Notes under the pieces: model-generated | What the model was told of the DNA's origin: nothing | What the model saw: the letters and a program-made list of their open reading frames with translations, nothing else | Database searches by the model: none | Position numbers and translations under genes: made by a program | NCBI RefSeq assembly: GCF_007828835.1 | Contig: NZ_VIVL01000009.1 | Coordinates: 124,001 to 188,000 of the forward strand | Source of the DNA: Variovorax beijingensis | GTDB lineage: Bacteria > Pseudomonadota > Gammaproteobacteria > Burkholderiales > Burkholderiaceae_C | Direction of reading: 5' to 3' | DNA length: 64,000 nt | Part shown: piece after piece, positions 7,423 through 17,094 of the stretch | Layout: every line of letters begins with the position of its first letter | Numbering within the stretch: the stretch's first letter is position 1

Positions 7423-8064
7423 TCAGATGGCGGCCGCGCCCGTGAAGGCCGCGACGAACCGCTGCGCATCGGCGCGCACGGCCGAGGCCTGCTTGCCCGG
7501 CTTGTAGAGCGCGGAGCCGATGCCGAAGCCGGCCGCGCCGGCCGTACGCCATTCGGCCATGTTGGTGGGCGTGATACCGCCCACGGGCATCACTGGCGTG
7601 CCTTGGGGCAGCACCGCGAGCAGGGCTTTCACCACCGCGGGCGATGCGAGTTCGGCCGGGAACAGCTTGAGTCCGGTCGCGCCCGCGGCCAGCGCGCCGA
7701 AGGCTTCGGTCGGCGTCATCACGCCGGGCAGGCAGACCATGCCGAGCCGCACGGCTTCGGCGATCACCTCCGCATTGCAGTTGGGCGAAACGACCAGCTC
7801 GCCGCCGGCCGCATGCACATAGCGCACCTGCTGCACATCGAGCACCGTGCCGGCGCCCACCAGGGCCTGCGGAAAGCGCGTGCGCATCAGCGTGATGCTG
7901 GCGTAGGGCTTGGGCGAATTGAGCGGCACCTCGAGCAGCCGGAAGCCCGATTCGACGATGGCATCGCCCACGTCGCCGGCCTCGGCAGGTGTAAGCCCGC
8001 GCAGGATGGCAACCAGCGGCAGCGCGCGCATCGCGGCTTCGAATTTTTGTTGCGGTGTGGTCAT
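7423..8064 (-). CDS. dgoA: 2-dehydro-3-deoxy-6-phosphogalactonate aldolase
   Basis: Class I aldolase of the KDPG/KDPGal family, 213 residues: splits 2-keto-3-deoxy-6-phosphogalactonate into pyruvate and glyceraldehyde 3-phosphate. The Schiff-base lysine lies in ATGLKLFPAE (Lys133) and the catalytic glutamate in RLLEVPLNS (Glu45). The phosphate-binding part is in PVGGITPTNMAEW. The start overlaps the end of dgoK by ATGA. The specific KDPGal rather than KDPG assignment rests on the neighbouring DgoK; an entry aldolase for phosphogluconate would not need this kinase. Confidence 0.9.
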   Translation of the reverse strand: MTTPQQKFEAAMRALPLVAILRGLTPAEAGDVGDAIVESGFRLLEVPLNSPKPYASITLMRTRFPQALVGAGTVLDVQQVRYVHAAGGELVVSPNCNAEVIAEAVRLGMVCLPGVMTPTEAFGALAAGATGLKLFPAELASPAVVKALLAVLPQGTPVMPVGGITPTNMAEWRTAGAAGFGIGSALYKPGKQASAVRADAQRFVAAFTGAAAI

Positions 8065-8969
8065 GGCGGATTTCTGTCTGCGTCGAGAAAGCCGGACAGC
8101 GCATGCAGCCCGGCCCAGGTGGCTTCGGCGCCGAGCCTGCGGGTGGCGATGCCGGTGGCGCTCAGCGCGAGCGTGTAGCGCTGCGTCAGTGCGGGGGAAC
8201 CGATCAGCACAACCTCGCCGAAGGCATGCAGCGACTGCGTGCGCAGTTCTTCGCCAATCAGGAGGCCCGAGAGGTAGCTGGCGAGTTCCTGCGTGGGCAT
8301 GCGCTCGAACAGCGCCAGCGTGCGCGCGCCGAATGCGTTGTGCAGCAGGCCCTGGCCGTTGTCGGCACGTGCGACGCCCTGCACGAAAGCGGCTTCGTCG
8401 AGCGGCGCATCGGCATCGAGCGTGCGCGCAAGAATCGAATGTTGGCTCAGCAGCGCGTAGAACTCGCCGGTCATGAAGGTGCGAAAGCCCGTGACGCGGC
8501 CCTTCTTGACCGTAGCCCACTTGTTGTGCGTGCCCGGCAGAACGAAGACGCCCTCGTCGACGTCCATCAACGCCATGGCGCCGAAGATCTGCACTTCCTC
8601 GCCGCGCATGACATCGGGAACGCCGTCATGCTCGTCGTTGAGGCCCGGCACGATGGAGATGCGCGAGCCCGGCCGCACGTCGATGTCGATGATGCTGCGG
8701 CCCACCTCGACACGGCCCGCGGGGCAGGCGCAATACGGTGCCTCGACCCAGCCCTGCTTGCTGCCGGCCATGCCGGAGATCAGGCAGCGCGCGCCTTCGA
8801 GGCGCATCCAGTCGCCAAACAGCGCTTCGAAAACCGCGGGGAACCCGCCTTCCGGCACCTTGAGGATGCCGCGCGCATCGCTGCGCTCTTCGAGCACCTT
8901 GCCGCCGGCATCGAGCAGCGCGCCGCGCAGTGAGCTCGTGCCCCAGTCGATGGCGACCAGTCTTGTCAT
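8061..8969 (-). CDS. dgoK: 2-dehydro-3-deoxygalactonokinase
   Basis: Sugar-acid kinase of the DgoK family (ASKHA fold), 302 residues: phosphorylates 2-keto-3-deoxygalactonate at C6 with ATP. The N-terminal phosphate loop VAIDWGTSSLRGALLD and the conserved VLPGTHNKWATV, TGEFYALLSQHS and SGLLIGEELR are all in place. It begins one base after the dehydratase stop and overlaps dgoA by four bases, so three enzymes of one pathway are tightly coupled. Product assignment is firm at family level. Confidence 0.93.
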   Translation of the reverse strand: MTRLVAIDWGTSSLRGALLDAGGKVLEERSDARGILKVPEGGFPAVFEALFGDWMRLEGARCLISGMAGSKQGWVEAPYCACPAGRVEVGRSIIDIDVRPGSRISIVPGLNDEHDGVPDVMRGEEVQIFGAMALMDVDEGVFVLPGTHNKWATVKKGRVTGFRTFMTGEFYALLSQHSILARTLDADAPLDEAAFVQGVARADNGQGLLHNAFGARTLALFERMPTQELASYLSGLLIGEELRTQSLHAFGEVVLIGSPALTQRYTLALSATGIATRRLGAEATWAGLHALSGFLDADRNPP

Positions 8970-8970
8970 G

Positions 8971-10707
8971 TCAGTGATTGTCGCGCGGCACGAAGGCCCC
9001 GCGGCGACCGCGCAGGAAGGCCAGGTCGGCCCCCTGGTCGGCCTGCAGCACCGTGTCGACGTACAGCTTCCAGTAGCCCGAGTCGAGCGGCGCCTTGGGC
9101 GCGACCCACTTCTCGAGCCGCCTTGCGAGCTCTTCGTCGCTCACATGCAGATGCAGCTTGCGGTTGGGCACGTCGAGCTCGACGATGTCGCCGTCCTGCA
9201 CCAGCGCGAGCGGCCCGCCCGCGGCCGCCTCGGGGGCGGTGTGCAGCACCACGGTGCCGTAGGCGGTGCCGCTCATGCGCGCGTCGCTGATGCGGACCAT
9301 GTCGGTGATGCCCTTGCGCAGCACCTTCGGCGGCAGCGGCATGTTGCCCGACTCGGCCATGCCCGGGTAGCCGCGCGGGCCGCAGTTCTTCAGCACCATG
9401 ACGCAGTGCTCGTCGATGTCGAGGTTCTCGTCGTCGATGCGCTTGTGCAGGTCGTCCGCGTTTTCGAACACCACCGCGCGGCCCTTGTGCACCAGCAGCT
9501 CGGGCGTGGCGGCACTGGGCTTGATGATGGCGCCGTTGGGGGCGAGGTTGCCGCGCAGCACGCAGATGCCGGCCTTGTCCTTGAAGGGTTCGGCCAGCGG
9601 GCGGATCACCTGCGGGTTGTAGTTCTCGGCGTCCTTCACGTTGTCCCACAGCGTCTGGCCGTTGGCCGTGATGGCGTCCTTGTGCAGGTACTGCGCGATC
9701 TCCTTGATGACCACCGGCAGCCCGCCCGCGTAGCAGAAGTCTTCCATCAGGAAGCGGCCCGAAGGCTGAAGGTCGACCAGGCAGGGCAGATCGGAAGCCA
9801 GCCGGTCGAAGTCGTCGAGCGAGAGATCCACGCCGATGCGCCCTGCGATGGCCAGCAGGTGGATGACGAGGTTGGTGGAGCCGCCGATGGCCGCATTGAC
9901 CTTGATGGCGTTCTCGATGGCCTGTCGCGTGAGGATCTTCGACATGTGGAGGTCTTCGTGGACCATGTCGACGATGCGCCGGCCGGCCATTCGCGCCAGC
10001 ACGTTGCGCCGGCCATCCACCGCAGGGTAGGCGGCATTGCCGGGCAGGCCGATGCCCAGCGACTCGACCATGCAGGCCATGGTGCTCGCGGTGCCCATGG
10101 TCATGCAGTGGCCGTGGCTGCGGTGCATGCAGCTCTCGGCTTCGAAAAAGTCCTGCAGCTTGAGCGTGCCGGCGCGCACCTGCTCGCTCATCTGCCACAC
10201 GCCGGTGCCCGAGCCCAGCTCCTGGCCGCGCCACTTGCCCGAAAGCATCGGGCCGCCGGAGACGCCGATGGTCGGCAGGTCGACGCTGGCCGCACCCATC
10301 ATGAGCGCGGGCGTGGTCTTGTCGCAGCCCATGAGCAGCACCACCCCGTCGAGCGGATTGCCGCGGATGCTTTCTTCCACGTCCATGCTCGCGAGGTTGC
10401 GGTACAGCATGGCGGTGGGGCGCAGCAGCGTTTCGCCGAGCGACATCACCGGGAATTCGAGCGGGAAGCCGCCCGCTTCATACACGCCGATCTTCACCTG
10501 CTCGGCGAGCGTGCGGAAGTGCGAGTTGCAGGGCGTGAGCTCGCTGAAGGTGTTGCAGATGCCGATGACCGGACGCCCGTCGAACTGGTCGTGCGGCACA
10601 CCCTTGCCCTTGACCCAGCTGCGGTAGATGAAGCCGTCGCGGTCATGGCGGCCGAACCATTGCTGGCTGCGCAGGTCTTCGGGTTTTTTCTTGGGGGAAT
10701 TGCTCAT
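8971..10707 (-). CDS. IlvD/Edd-family sugar-acid dehydratase (arabinonate/galactonate type)
   Basis: Iron-sulfur dehydratase, 578 residues. The cluster cysteines are visible at Cys60 (ELTPCNSHF), Cys128 (MGCDKTTPA, with Lys130 next to it) and Cys201 (SHGHCMTMGTAST). Length and cysteine spacing match the pentonate group typified by the Rhizobium L-arabinonate dehydratase, which is known to also accept D-fuconate and D-galactonate, not the Edd or IlvD groups. Because dgoK and dgoA follow, the likely reaction here is D-galactonate to 2-keto-3-deoxygalactonate. It replaces the enolase-superfamily DgoD usual in enterobacteria. Substrate is inferred from context. Confidence 0.88.
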   Translation of the reverse strand: MSNSPKKKPEDLRSQQWFGRHDRDGFIYRSWVKGKGVPHDQFDGRPVIGICNTFSELTPCNSHFRTLAEQVKIGVYEAGGFPLEFPVMSLGETLLRPTAMLYRNLASMDVEESIRGNPLDGVVLLMGCDKTTPALMMGAASVDLPTIGVSGGPMLSGKWRGQELGSGTGVWQMSEQVRAGTLKLQDFFEAESCMHRSHGHCMTMGTASTMACMVESLGIGLPGNAAYPAVDGRRNVLARMAGRRIVDMVHEDLHMSKILTRQAIENAIKVNAAIGGSTNLVIHLLAIAGRIGVDLSLDDFDRLASDLPCLVDLQPSGRFLMEDFCYAGGLPVVIKEIAQYLHKDAITANGQTLWDNVKDAENYNPQVIRPLAEPFKDKAGICVLRGNLAPNGAIIKPSAATPELLVHKGRAVVFENADDLHKRIDDENLDIDEHCVMVLKNCGPRGYPGMAESGNMPLPPKVLRKGITDMVRISDARMSGTAYGTVVLHTAPEAAAGGPLALVQDGDIVELDVPNRKLHLHVSDEELARRLEKWVAPKAPLDSGYWKLYVDTVLQADQGADLAFLRGRRGAFVPRDNH

Positions 10708-10780
10708 CGGTTTGTCTCCGTTTACGACCGCTTACGGCCCCAAACCTCAGGGTTTGTCCTGCCGATCGGCCATTTCAATC

Positions 10781-10790
10781 ATCATATGAT
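10781..10790. promoter_or_regulatory. Palindrome in the dehydratase-GntR divergent gap
   Basis: ATCATATGAT is a perfect 10-bp palindrome with AT-rich flanks inside a GC-rich gap of 151 bp. It contains a TATGAT that could serve as a -10 hexamer for the regulator gene. Position and symmetry suit a FadR-subfamily GntR operator, though it is not a clear match to the TNGTNNNACNA consensus. Confidence 0.4.
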
Positions 10791-10858
10791 AAGTGCGAAC
10801 AACATGCCGGACCCTTAGTGTTTTCGAGCGTCGGCATAGCAAATTTCACATCACGCAC

Positions 10859-11602
10859 ATGATCAAGAACATCCACGGTCGCACGCTCGAACTGCTCGGC
10901 GAAGCTGTCGTGGCCGGCCGCTATGCGATCGGTGCCTCGATCCCGGCCGAACCCATTCTGGGCGAGGAGCTCGGCGTGAGCCGCACCGTGGTGCGGGAAG
11001 CCATCAAGTCGCTGGCGGCCAAGGGCCTGATCGTGACGGGGCCCAAGGTGGGCACGCGGGTGCTGCCGCAGGACAAGTGGAACTGGTTCGACCCCGACGT
11101 CATCACCTGGCAGTCGCGTGCCGGGCTCACGCCCGAGTTCCTGCGCGACCTGCAGGACCTGCGGCGCGTGGTCGAGCCGGCGGCCGTGCGGCTTGCGGCC
11201 GAGCGGGCCAGCCCGCAGGACATCGAGGAAATAGAGCGCGCCTACGCCGGCATGAAGGAAGCCGTGGAGAACGGCGGCGACTACGTCACCTTCGACCTGC
11301 GCTTTCATACCGGCCTCTTGAGCGCGGCGCGCAACCGCATGCTCGCGCAGATGAGCAAGGCGCTCAACGCACTGCTTCGCACCAGTTTCGAGATATCGAC
11401 CAGCAAGCCCGACGGGCCCGCGCTTTCGCTGCCGCTGCATCGCGCGGTGCTCGATGCGGTGATTGCACACGATCCGGCCAAGGCCGAGCAGGCGGTCATC
11501 CGCCTCATCGACGGCGCGCGGCAGGACATCGAAGACGTGATCGGCTCGCGCCGCCGGCTGCCGCGGCTCGGCCGTCCGCCGCCGCGGCTGAAGGCCCACT
11601 AG
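10859..11602 (+). CDS. FadR-subfamily GntR regulator (DgoR-like)
   Basis: Repressor of 247 residues with an N-terminal winged helix (ILGEELGVSRTVVREAIKSL, then GLIVTGPKVGTRV) and an all-helical FCD effector domain (LRRVVEPAAVRLAAERAS, DLRFHTGLLSAARN, LPLHRAVLDAV), whose Asp/His residues bind metal and a sugar-acid ligand. The linker KWNWFDPDVITWQ is typical of DgoR/UxuR-like proteins. It is divergent from the dehydratase operon and followed by the sugar ABC transporter, so it probably controls both. I chose the ATG at MIKNIHGRT, which matches family length. Confidence 0.9.
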   Translation: MIKNIHGRTLELLGEAVVAGRYAIGASIPAEPILGEELGVSRTVVREAIKSLAAKGLIVTGPKVGTRVLPQDKWNWFDPDVITWQSRAGLTPEFLRDLQDLRRVVEPAAVRLAAERASPQDIEEIERAYAGMKEAVENGGDYVTFDLRFHTGLLSAARNRMLAQMSKALNALLRTSFEISTSKPDGPALSLPLHRAVLDAVIAHDPAKAEQAVIRLIDGARQDIEDVIGSRRRLPRLGRPPPRLKAH

Positions 11603-11699
11603 CCGGGCCCGGGGCCAGGTGCGAGCCCGCGCAGGTCGCAACAGATTTTTTCACCCACGCTCGTGTTCGAGCATTTCCACCGAAGAAGAAGGAGACACC

Positions 11700-13085
11700 A
11701 TGAAAGTCGTCAAGTCGCTGATAGCGCCGACGTTGTTCGCGCTGGGGTTGTTGGCGTCGGCAGGTCCCGCCGCCGCGCAGGAAAAGCTCACCGTCTGGTG
11801 GGTGAAGGGCTTCTACAAGGCTGAGGACGATGCGCTGTTCGCCGCCATCAAGAAGTTCGAGGAGAAGAACAAGAACGTGAAGATCGAGCTGTCGCAGTAC
11901 CCGATCCAGGACATGATCCCCAAGACCGTGTCCGCGCTCGATTCGGGCAGCCCGCCCGACGTGGCCTATGCCGACGTGTACGACTTCCAGGTCACCGGCA
12001 AGTGGGCCTTCGACGGCAAGCTCGAAGACCTCGGCAGCGTGCTCACGCCCATCAAGGACCGCTTCGCGCCCAACACGATCGAGACCACCTACCTCTACAA
12101 CGACCAGACCAAGAGCAAGGCCTACTACGCCTTCCCGATCAAGCAGCAGACGATGCACATCGAGTACTGGCGCGACATGCTGGCGGAGGCGGGCTTCAAG
12201 GAGTCGGATATCCCGACCACCTGGAAGGAGTACTGGTCGTTCTGGTGCGAGAAGGCTCAAACCGCCAGCCGCAAGGCAAGCGGCAAGCGCACCTTCGGCA
12301 TCGGCATGCCGATGGGCGTGGATTCGAGCGACTCGTTCTATTCGTTCCTGACCTTCATGGACGCCTACAACGTCAAGCTGGTGGACGACAACGGCAAGCT
12401 GCTGGTCGACGACCCGAAGGTGCGCACCGGCCTGATCGGCGCGCTGACCGACTACACCACGCCCTACACCAAGGGCTGCACGCCGCCGTCGTCGACGAGT
12501 TGGAAGGACCCGGACAACAACGTCGCGTTCCACAACAAGACGACCCTGATGACGCACAACGCGACCATCTCCATCGCCGCCAAGTGGCTCGACGATTCGG
12601 ACAATGCCTCGCTCACGCCCGAGCAGCGCGAGGAAGCGCGCAAGAACTACACCGAGCGCATCCGCACGGCGGGTTTCCCGAGCAAGCCTGACGGCAGCAA
12701 GATGGTGTACCGCACGGCCGTGAAGACCGGCGTGGTGTTCAAGGACGCGAAGAACAAGGCGCGCGCCAAGGAGTTCGTCTCCTTCCTGATGCAGGAAGAG
12801 AACCTGACGCCGTACGTCGAAGGCTCGCTGGGCCGCTGGTTCCCGGTGACCAAGGCCGCGCAGCAGCGCGATTTCTGGAAGGCCGATCCGCACCGCCTGT
12901 CGGTCTACAACCAGTACGCCGCCGGCACCGTGACCTTCGAGTTCACCAAGAACTACAAGTTCACCGTGCTCAACAACGAGAACGTCTGGGCCAAGGCCAT
13001 GAGCCGCGTCGTCACCGACAAGGTGCCGGTGGACAAGGCCGTGGACGAGATGATCGCGCGCATCAAGACGGTGGCGGCGCAGTAA
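11700..13085 (+). CDS. Sugar ABC transporter substrate-binding protein (MalE-type)
   Basis: Periplasmic receptor of 461 residues with a signal peptide (cleavage near PAAAQ) followed by EKLTVWWVKGFYKAEDDALF. The body has the SBP_bac_1 layout with SGSPPDVAYADVYDF and a long aromatic-rich ligand cleft. GGAGACACC directly abuts the ATG. Two permeases and an ATPase follow. The lack of a clear maltose-type motif and the adjacent galactonate genes suggest a sugar or sugar-acid ligand. At 461 residues it is somewhat longer than typical MalE proteins. Confidence 0.9.
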   Translation: MKVVKSLIAPTLFALGLLASAGPAAAQEKLTVWWVKGFYKAEDDALFAAIKKFEEKNKNVKIELSQYPIQDMIPKTVSALDSGSPPDVAYADVYDFQVTGKWAFDGKLEDLGSVLTPIKDRFAPNTIETTYLYNDQTKSKAYYAFPIKQQTMHIEYWRDMLAEAGFKESDIPTTWKEYWSFWCEKAQTASRKASGKRTFGIGMPMGVDSSDSFYSFLTFMDAYNVKLVDDNGKLLVDDPKVRTGLIGALTDYTTPYTKGCTPPSSTSWKDPDNNVAFHNKTTLMTHNATISIAAKWLDDSDNASLTPEQREEARKNYTERIRTAGFPSKPDGSKMVYRTAVKTGVVFKDAKNKARAKEFVSFLMQEENLTPYVEGSLGRWFPVTKAAQQRDFWKADPHRLSVYNQYAAGTVTFEFTKNYKFTVLNNENVWAKAMSRVVTDKVPVDKAVDEMIARIKTVAAQ

Positions 13086-13128
13086 GCCGCGCACACGCGA
13101 CACCCGAAACCACCAGCAGCTGCATGCC

Positions 13129-14007
13129 ATGAGCGCCACTGCCACCGCCGCCGCGTCGACCCCGACGCCTGTCGTCAATCCCGGAGCGCGGCATGCGCGC
13201 TGGCAGTTCTGGGGCGCGGTCATGGTCGTGCCCTACCTGCTGGTGTTCGTGGTGTTCGTGCTGTACCCGGTGGGCTACGGGCTCTGGCTCGCCCGCCATC
13301 CGCAAAGCTACGTGAAGCTGGTCGAGGACCCGATCTTCTTCCGCTCGGTGATCAACACGGCCATCTTCCTGGTCGTGGCGATCAATCTCAAGATGCTCGT
13401 GGCCCTGGTGCTCTCGGGCTTCTTCGTGACATCGCGCTGGTGGATCAAGATCGTCTCGGCGATCTTCATCCTGCCATGGGCGATGCCCTCGATTCCCACC
13501 ATCCTGTCGATCCGCTTCATGCTCAACCCCGAGTGGGGCGTGATCAACAGCACGATCTTCCGCCTGACCGGCGCCGACGGCCCCAACTGGCTCAACGATC
13601 CTGCGCTGGCCCTGGCCTTCGCGATGGTGGTCCATGTATGGAAGTCGCTGCCGTTCTGGACCCTGATCCTGGTGGCGGGGCGGCTCGCCATCCCATCCGA
13701 ACAATACGAGGCGGCCTCCGTGGACGGCGCCTCGTCGTGGCAGAAGTTCCGCTTCGTGAGCTGGCCGGCGCTGAAGACGCTCTACATCACCTCGACCATT
13801 CTCTCGATGATCTGGACGCTGGGCGACTTCAACAGCGTCTACCTGCTGACCGGCGGCGGACCCGCGGACTTGACGCATGTGCTCGCCACGCTGGGTATCC
13901 GCTATCTGCGCCTCGACCAGGTCGACCTGTCGATGGCGTCCATCGTGGTGGCCTTGCCGCTCGTTCTCCCGCTCGTGTACTTCATGATGAAGAGGCTCTC
14001 GAAATGA
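13129..14007 (+). CDS. Sugar ABC transporter permease 1 (MalF/UgpA-type)
   Basis: Inner-membrane permease of 292 residues with about six helices. The EAA loop that contacts the ATPase reads YEAASVDGASSWQKFRFVSWP. The N-terminal 20 residues are Ala/Thr/Pro-rich and probably cytoplasmic. It lacks the large periplasmic loop of enteric MalF. It overlaps the next permease by ATGA. Works with the receptor upstream and the ATPase downstream. Confidence 0.92.
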   Translation: MSATATAAASTPTPVVNPGARHARWQFWGAVMVVPYLLVFVVFVLYPVGYGLWLARHPQSYVKLVEDPIFFRSVINTAIFLVVAINLKMLVALVLSGFFVTSRWWIKIVSAIFILPWAMPSIPTILSIRFMLNPEWGVINSTIFRLTGADGPNWLNDPALALAFAMVVHVWKSLPFWTLILVAGRLAIPSEQYEAASVDGASSWQKFRFVSWPALKTLYITSTILSMIWTLGDFNSVYLLTGGGPADLTHVLATLGIRYLRLDQVDLSMASIVVALPLVLPLVYFMMKRLSK

Positions 14008-14855
14008 AGCGCTGGACTCCGAAAGCCGTGCTCACCGAGGCCCGGCTGCTGCTCATCGGCATACCGGTGCTGCTGTGGACGCTGATTCCGGTCTACCACA
14101 TGGTGCTCTTTGCCATTTCGTCGAAGGACTCCGCGACCTCGGGCCACCTGTGGCCCAAGAATCCGACGCTGGACAACTTCCGCATCGTGTTCCAGCAGAA
14201 GCACTTCTACCTCGACCACTTCTGGCTGCAGCTCGGGAACTCGCTGCTGATCGCGCTCACGGTAGGGGCGCTGACGCTCTTCGTCGCCACCACGGCCGCC
14301 TTTGCGATCAGCCGGCTGCGCGTGCGGGGCGGCCGCACGGTGATGAACCTGGCGCTGTTCACGTACTTCATTCCCGCGGCCTTCCTGGCCGTGCCCATGT
14401 ACAAGACCATGGGCAACTACGGCCTGCTCAACAGCCAGTGGGCGCTGATCCTTGCCATGGTGACCATCGCCTCGCCGTACTGCATCTGGGTGCTCAAGCA
14501 GGCCTCCGACAAGCTGCCCTACGAGCTTGACGAAGCCGCGCGCATGGACGGCGCTTCGCCGCTGCAGCTGTTCCGGCTGGTGTACCTGCCGCTGATGGTG
14601 CCGTCGCTGGTGGCGGTGGGCACCTATTCGCTGCTGCTGGCATGGAACGAATACCTCTACGCCTTCCTGCTGCTGTCGAACGACAGGAGCGTGACGCTGG
14701 CGGTGGCGCTCGGCAACTTCCTTTCGGCCGACGATTCGCCGTGGGAACTGCTGATGGCCACCGGCCTCATCTATGCATTGCCGCCCGCGGCGATCTACTA
14801 CGCCTTCAAGCGCTACATGGTGGGCGGACTCACCGCCGGTGCCGTCAAGAGCTGA
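14004..14855 (+). CDS. Sugar ABC transporter permease 2 (MalG/UgpE-type)
   Basis: Second permease of the pair, 283 residues, six helices. The EAA loop is LDEAARMDGASPLQLFRLVYLP, and the MalG-type signature LLAWNEYLYAFLLLSNDRS lies near residue 210. It starts inside the stop of permease 1 (ATGA) and is followed 19 bases later by the ATPase gene, so the four-gene transporter is one operon. Confidence 0.92.
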   Translation: MKRWTPKAVLTEARLLLIGIPVLLWTLIPVYHMVLFAISSKDSATSGHLWPKNPTLDNFRIVFQQKHFYLDHFWLQLGNSLLIALTVGALTLFVATTAAFAISRLRVRGGRTVMNLALFTYFIPAAFLAVPMYKTMGNYGLLNSQWALILAMVTIASPYCIWVLKQASDKLPYELDEAARMDGASPLQLFRLVYLPLMVPSLVAVGTYSLLLAWNEYLYAFLLLSNDRSVTLAVALGNFLSADDSPWELLMATGLIYALPPAAIYYAFKRYMVGGLTAGAVKS

Positions 14856-14874
14856 GCGAACCCTGGGAACAAAA

Positions 14875-15942
<1,068 letters not shown>

Positions 15943-15952
15943 ACCTTGCCCG

Positions 15953-16966
15953 TCAGCCGGTGCGCAGCCGCAGCAGCGCGCGCACGAAGCCGTGGTCCGA
16001 GCGCGAGCGGTCCCGACCTTCGTGCAGGTGGTCGTTGAAGTAGTCGACCCGGCGCACGTCGCCCAGGCTGCGCCGGCTCGTCGCAACGAACTCCTCGCTC
16101 ACGAAGATCTGGTCGAGCACGGCCGGAAAGCCCTGGTGGATGTGCGAATAGGCCACGTCCTTCTTGAGCGCTGATTCGCCCTGCATCTCGTAGGCGTTGA
16201 ACAGCGCCACGTCGCGCGCGGCCTTGTCGTAGGCCACTTCGGAGGTGGCGGCCACCAGTTGCGTGGTGACGCTGTGCGGGTCGTCGTTGAAGTCGCCCAT
16301 CACCACCAGGGGCGTGCTGGTGCCCTGCAGCAGGTCGATCACGATGCAGCGCAGGGCCGCCGCCTCGACGCCGCGCATGACGAGCGAGCGCAGCGAAGCC
16401 ATCACGCCGACCTTGCGGTCCTCCCGGTCTTCCAGGGCATTGCCCTGCGCGTCCTGCAGGAACTTCGGCCGCTTGGACTTGAGGTGCACCGTGAGCACGT
16501 GCACCTGCTGCCCGTGCTTCATGCGCAGCGTGGCCAGAAGGGGCGGGCGCTCGAAGCGCATGTGCGGGCCCAGGCCCGGCACCTCGACCCCGAAGCCAGG
16601 CGGAAAATCGACGAAGGAGCGGACCTCGTCCACCTGCAGCCGCGTGGCAATGCCGACCCGCGGCGTGCCCTGCGCGCCGTTGTGCGGCGGCGTGTTCTCC
16701 GCGCCGGGAACCGAGACGAAGTCGTAGCGCAGCCCGCTGCGCGCAATGGCGGCCTTCAGCGCGCTTTCGTCCCAGACCTCCTGCACCGCGAGCACGTCGG
16801 CATTGAGCGCATGGAAGCGCTCGCCGGTCCAGGCGATCTTGCGTTCGTAGTCGCGTTCGTCGTAGGCGTCCTGGTTCTCGTAATACACCCGGTGCGGGTT
16901 CGCGAGATTCAGCAGGTTGCAGGTGGCAACGAAGAGCGTGGCGTAGTTGGGCGGGATGTCTTGCAT
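15953..16966 (-). CDS. Endonuclease/exonuclease/phosphatase family protein
   Basis: DNase I-like fold protein of 337 residues. Catalytic motifs are LFVATCNLLNLANP (Asn), DVLAVQEVWDE (metal-binding Glu), LTVHLKSKRP, VVMGDFNDDPHS (Asp/Asn) and the final RSRSDHGFVRALL (Asp-His pair). No signal peptide is evident with the chosen start MQDIPPN. It faces the end of the ABC ATPase gene, 10 bases away. Could hydrolyse nucleic acid, inositol phosphate or a phosphodiester; the sequence does not decide. Confidence 0.85.
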   Translation of the reverse strand: MQDIPPNYATLFVATCNLLNLANPHRVYYENQDAYDERDYERKIAWTGERFHALNADVLAVQEVWDESALKAAIARSGLRYDFVSVPGAENTPPHNGAQGTPRVGIATRLQVDEVRSFVDFPPGFGVEVPGLGPHMRFERPPLLATLRMKHGQQVHVLTVHLKSKRPKFLQDAQGNALEDREDRKVGVMASLRSLVMRGVEAAALRCIVIDLLQGTSTPLVVMGDFNDDPHSVTTQLVAATSEVAYDKAARDVALFNAYEMQGESALKKDVAYSHIHQGFPAVLDQIFVSEEFVATSRRSLGDVRRVDYFNDHLHEGRDRSRSDHGFVRALLRLRTG

Positions 16967-17023
16967 GGCACGCGATTGTGTCCGCAGCGGGCGGCAGTCG
17001 GGAGGCGCCGCGCCGGCGGCGCA

Positions 17024-17057
17024 AAAGACAAAGGGCACCGAAGTGCCCTTTGTCTTT
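17024..17057 (-). terminator. Rho-independent terminator after rhlE
   Basis: Perfect 15-bp inverted repeat (AAAGACAAAGGGCAC and its complement) with a four-base loop. On the minus strand the loop is TTCG, the extra-stable tetraloop, and the arm ends in TCTTTTGC, so it terminates rhlE transcripts 38 bases after the stop. It probably insulates the downstream nuclease gene. Confidence 0.85.
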
Positions 17058-17094
17058 GTCGCGGGGCAGATGTTCCATCTACCCGCTGCGCCGG

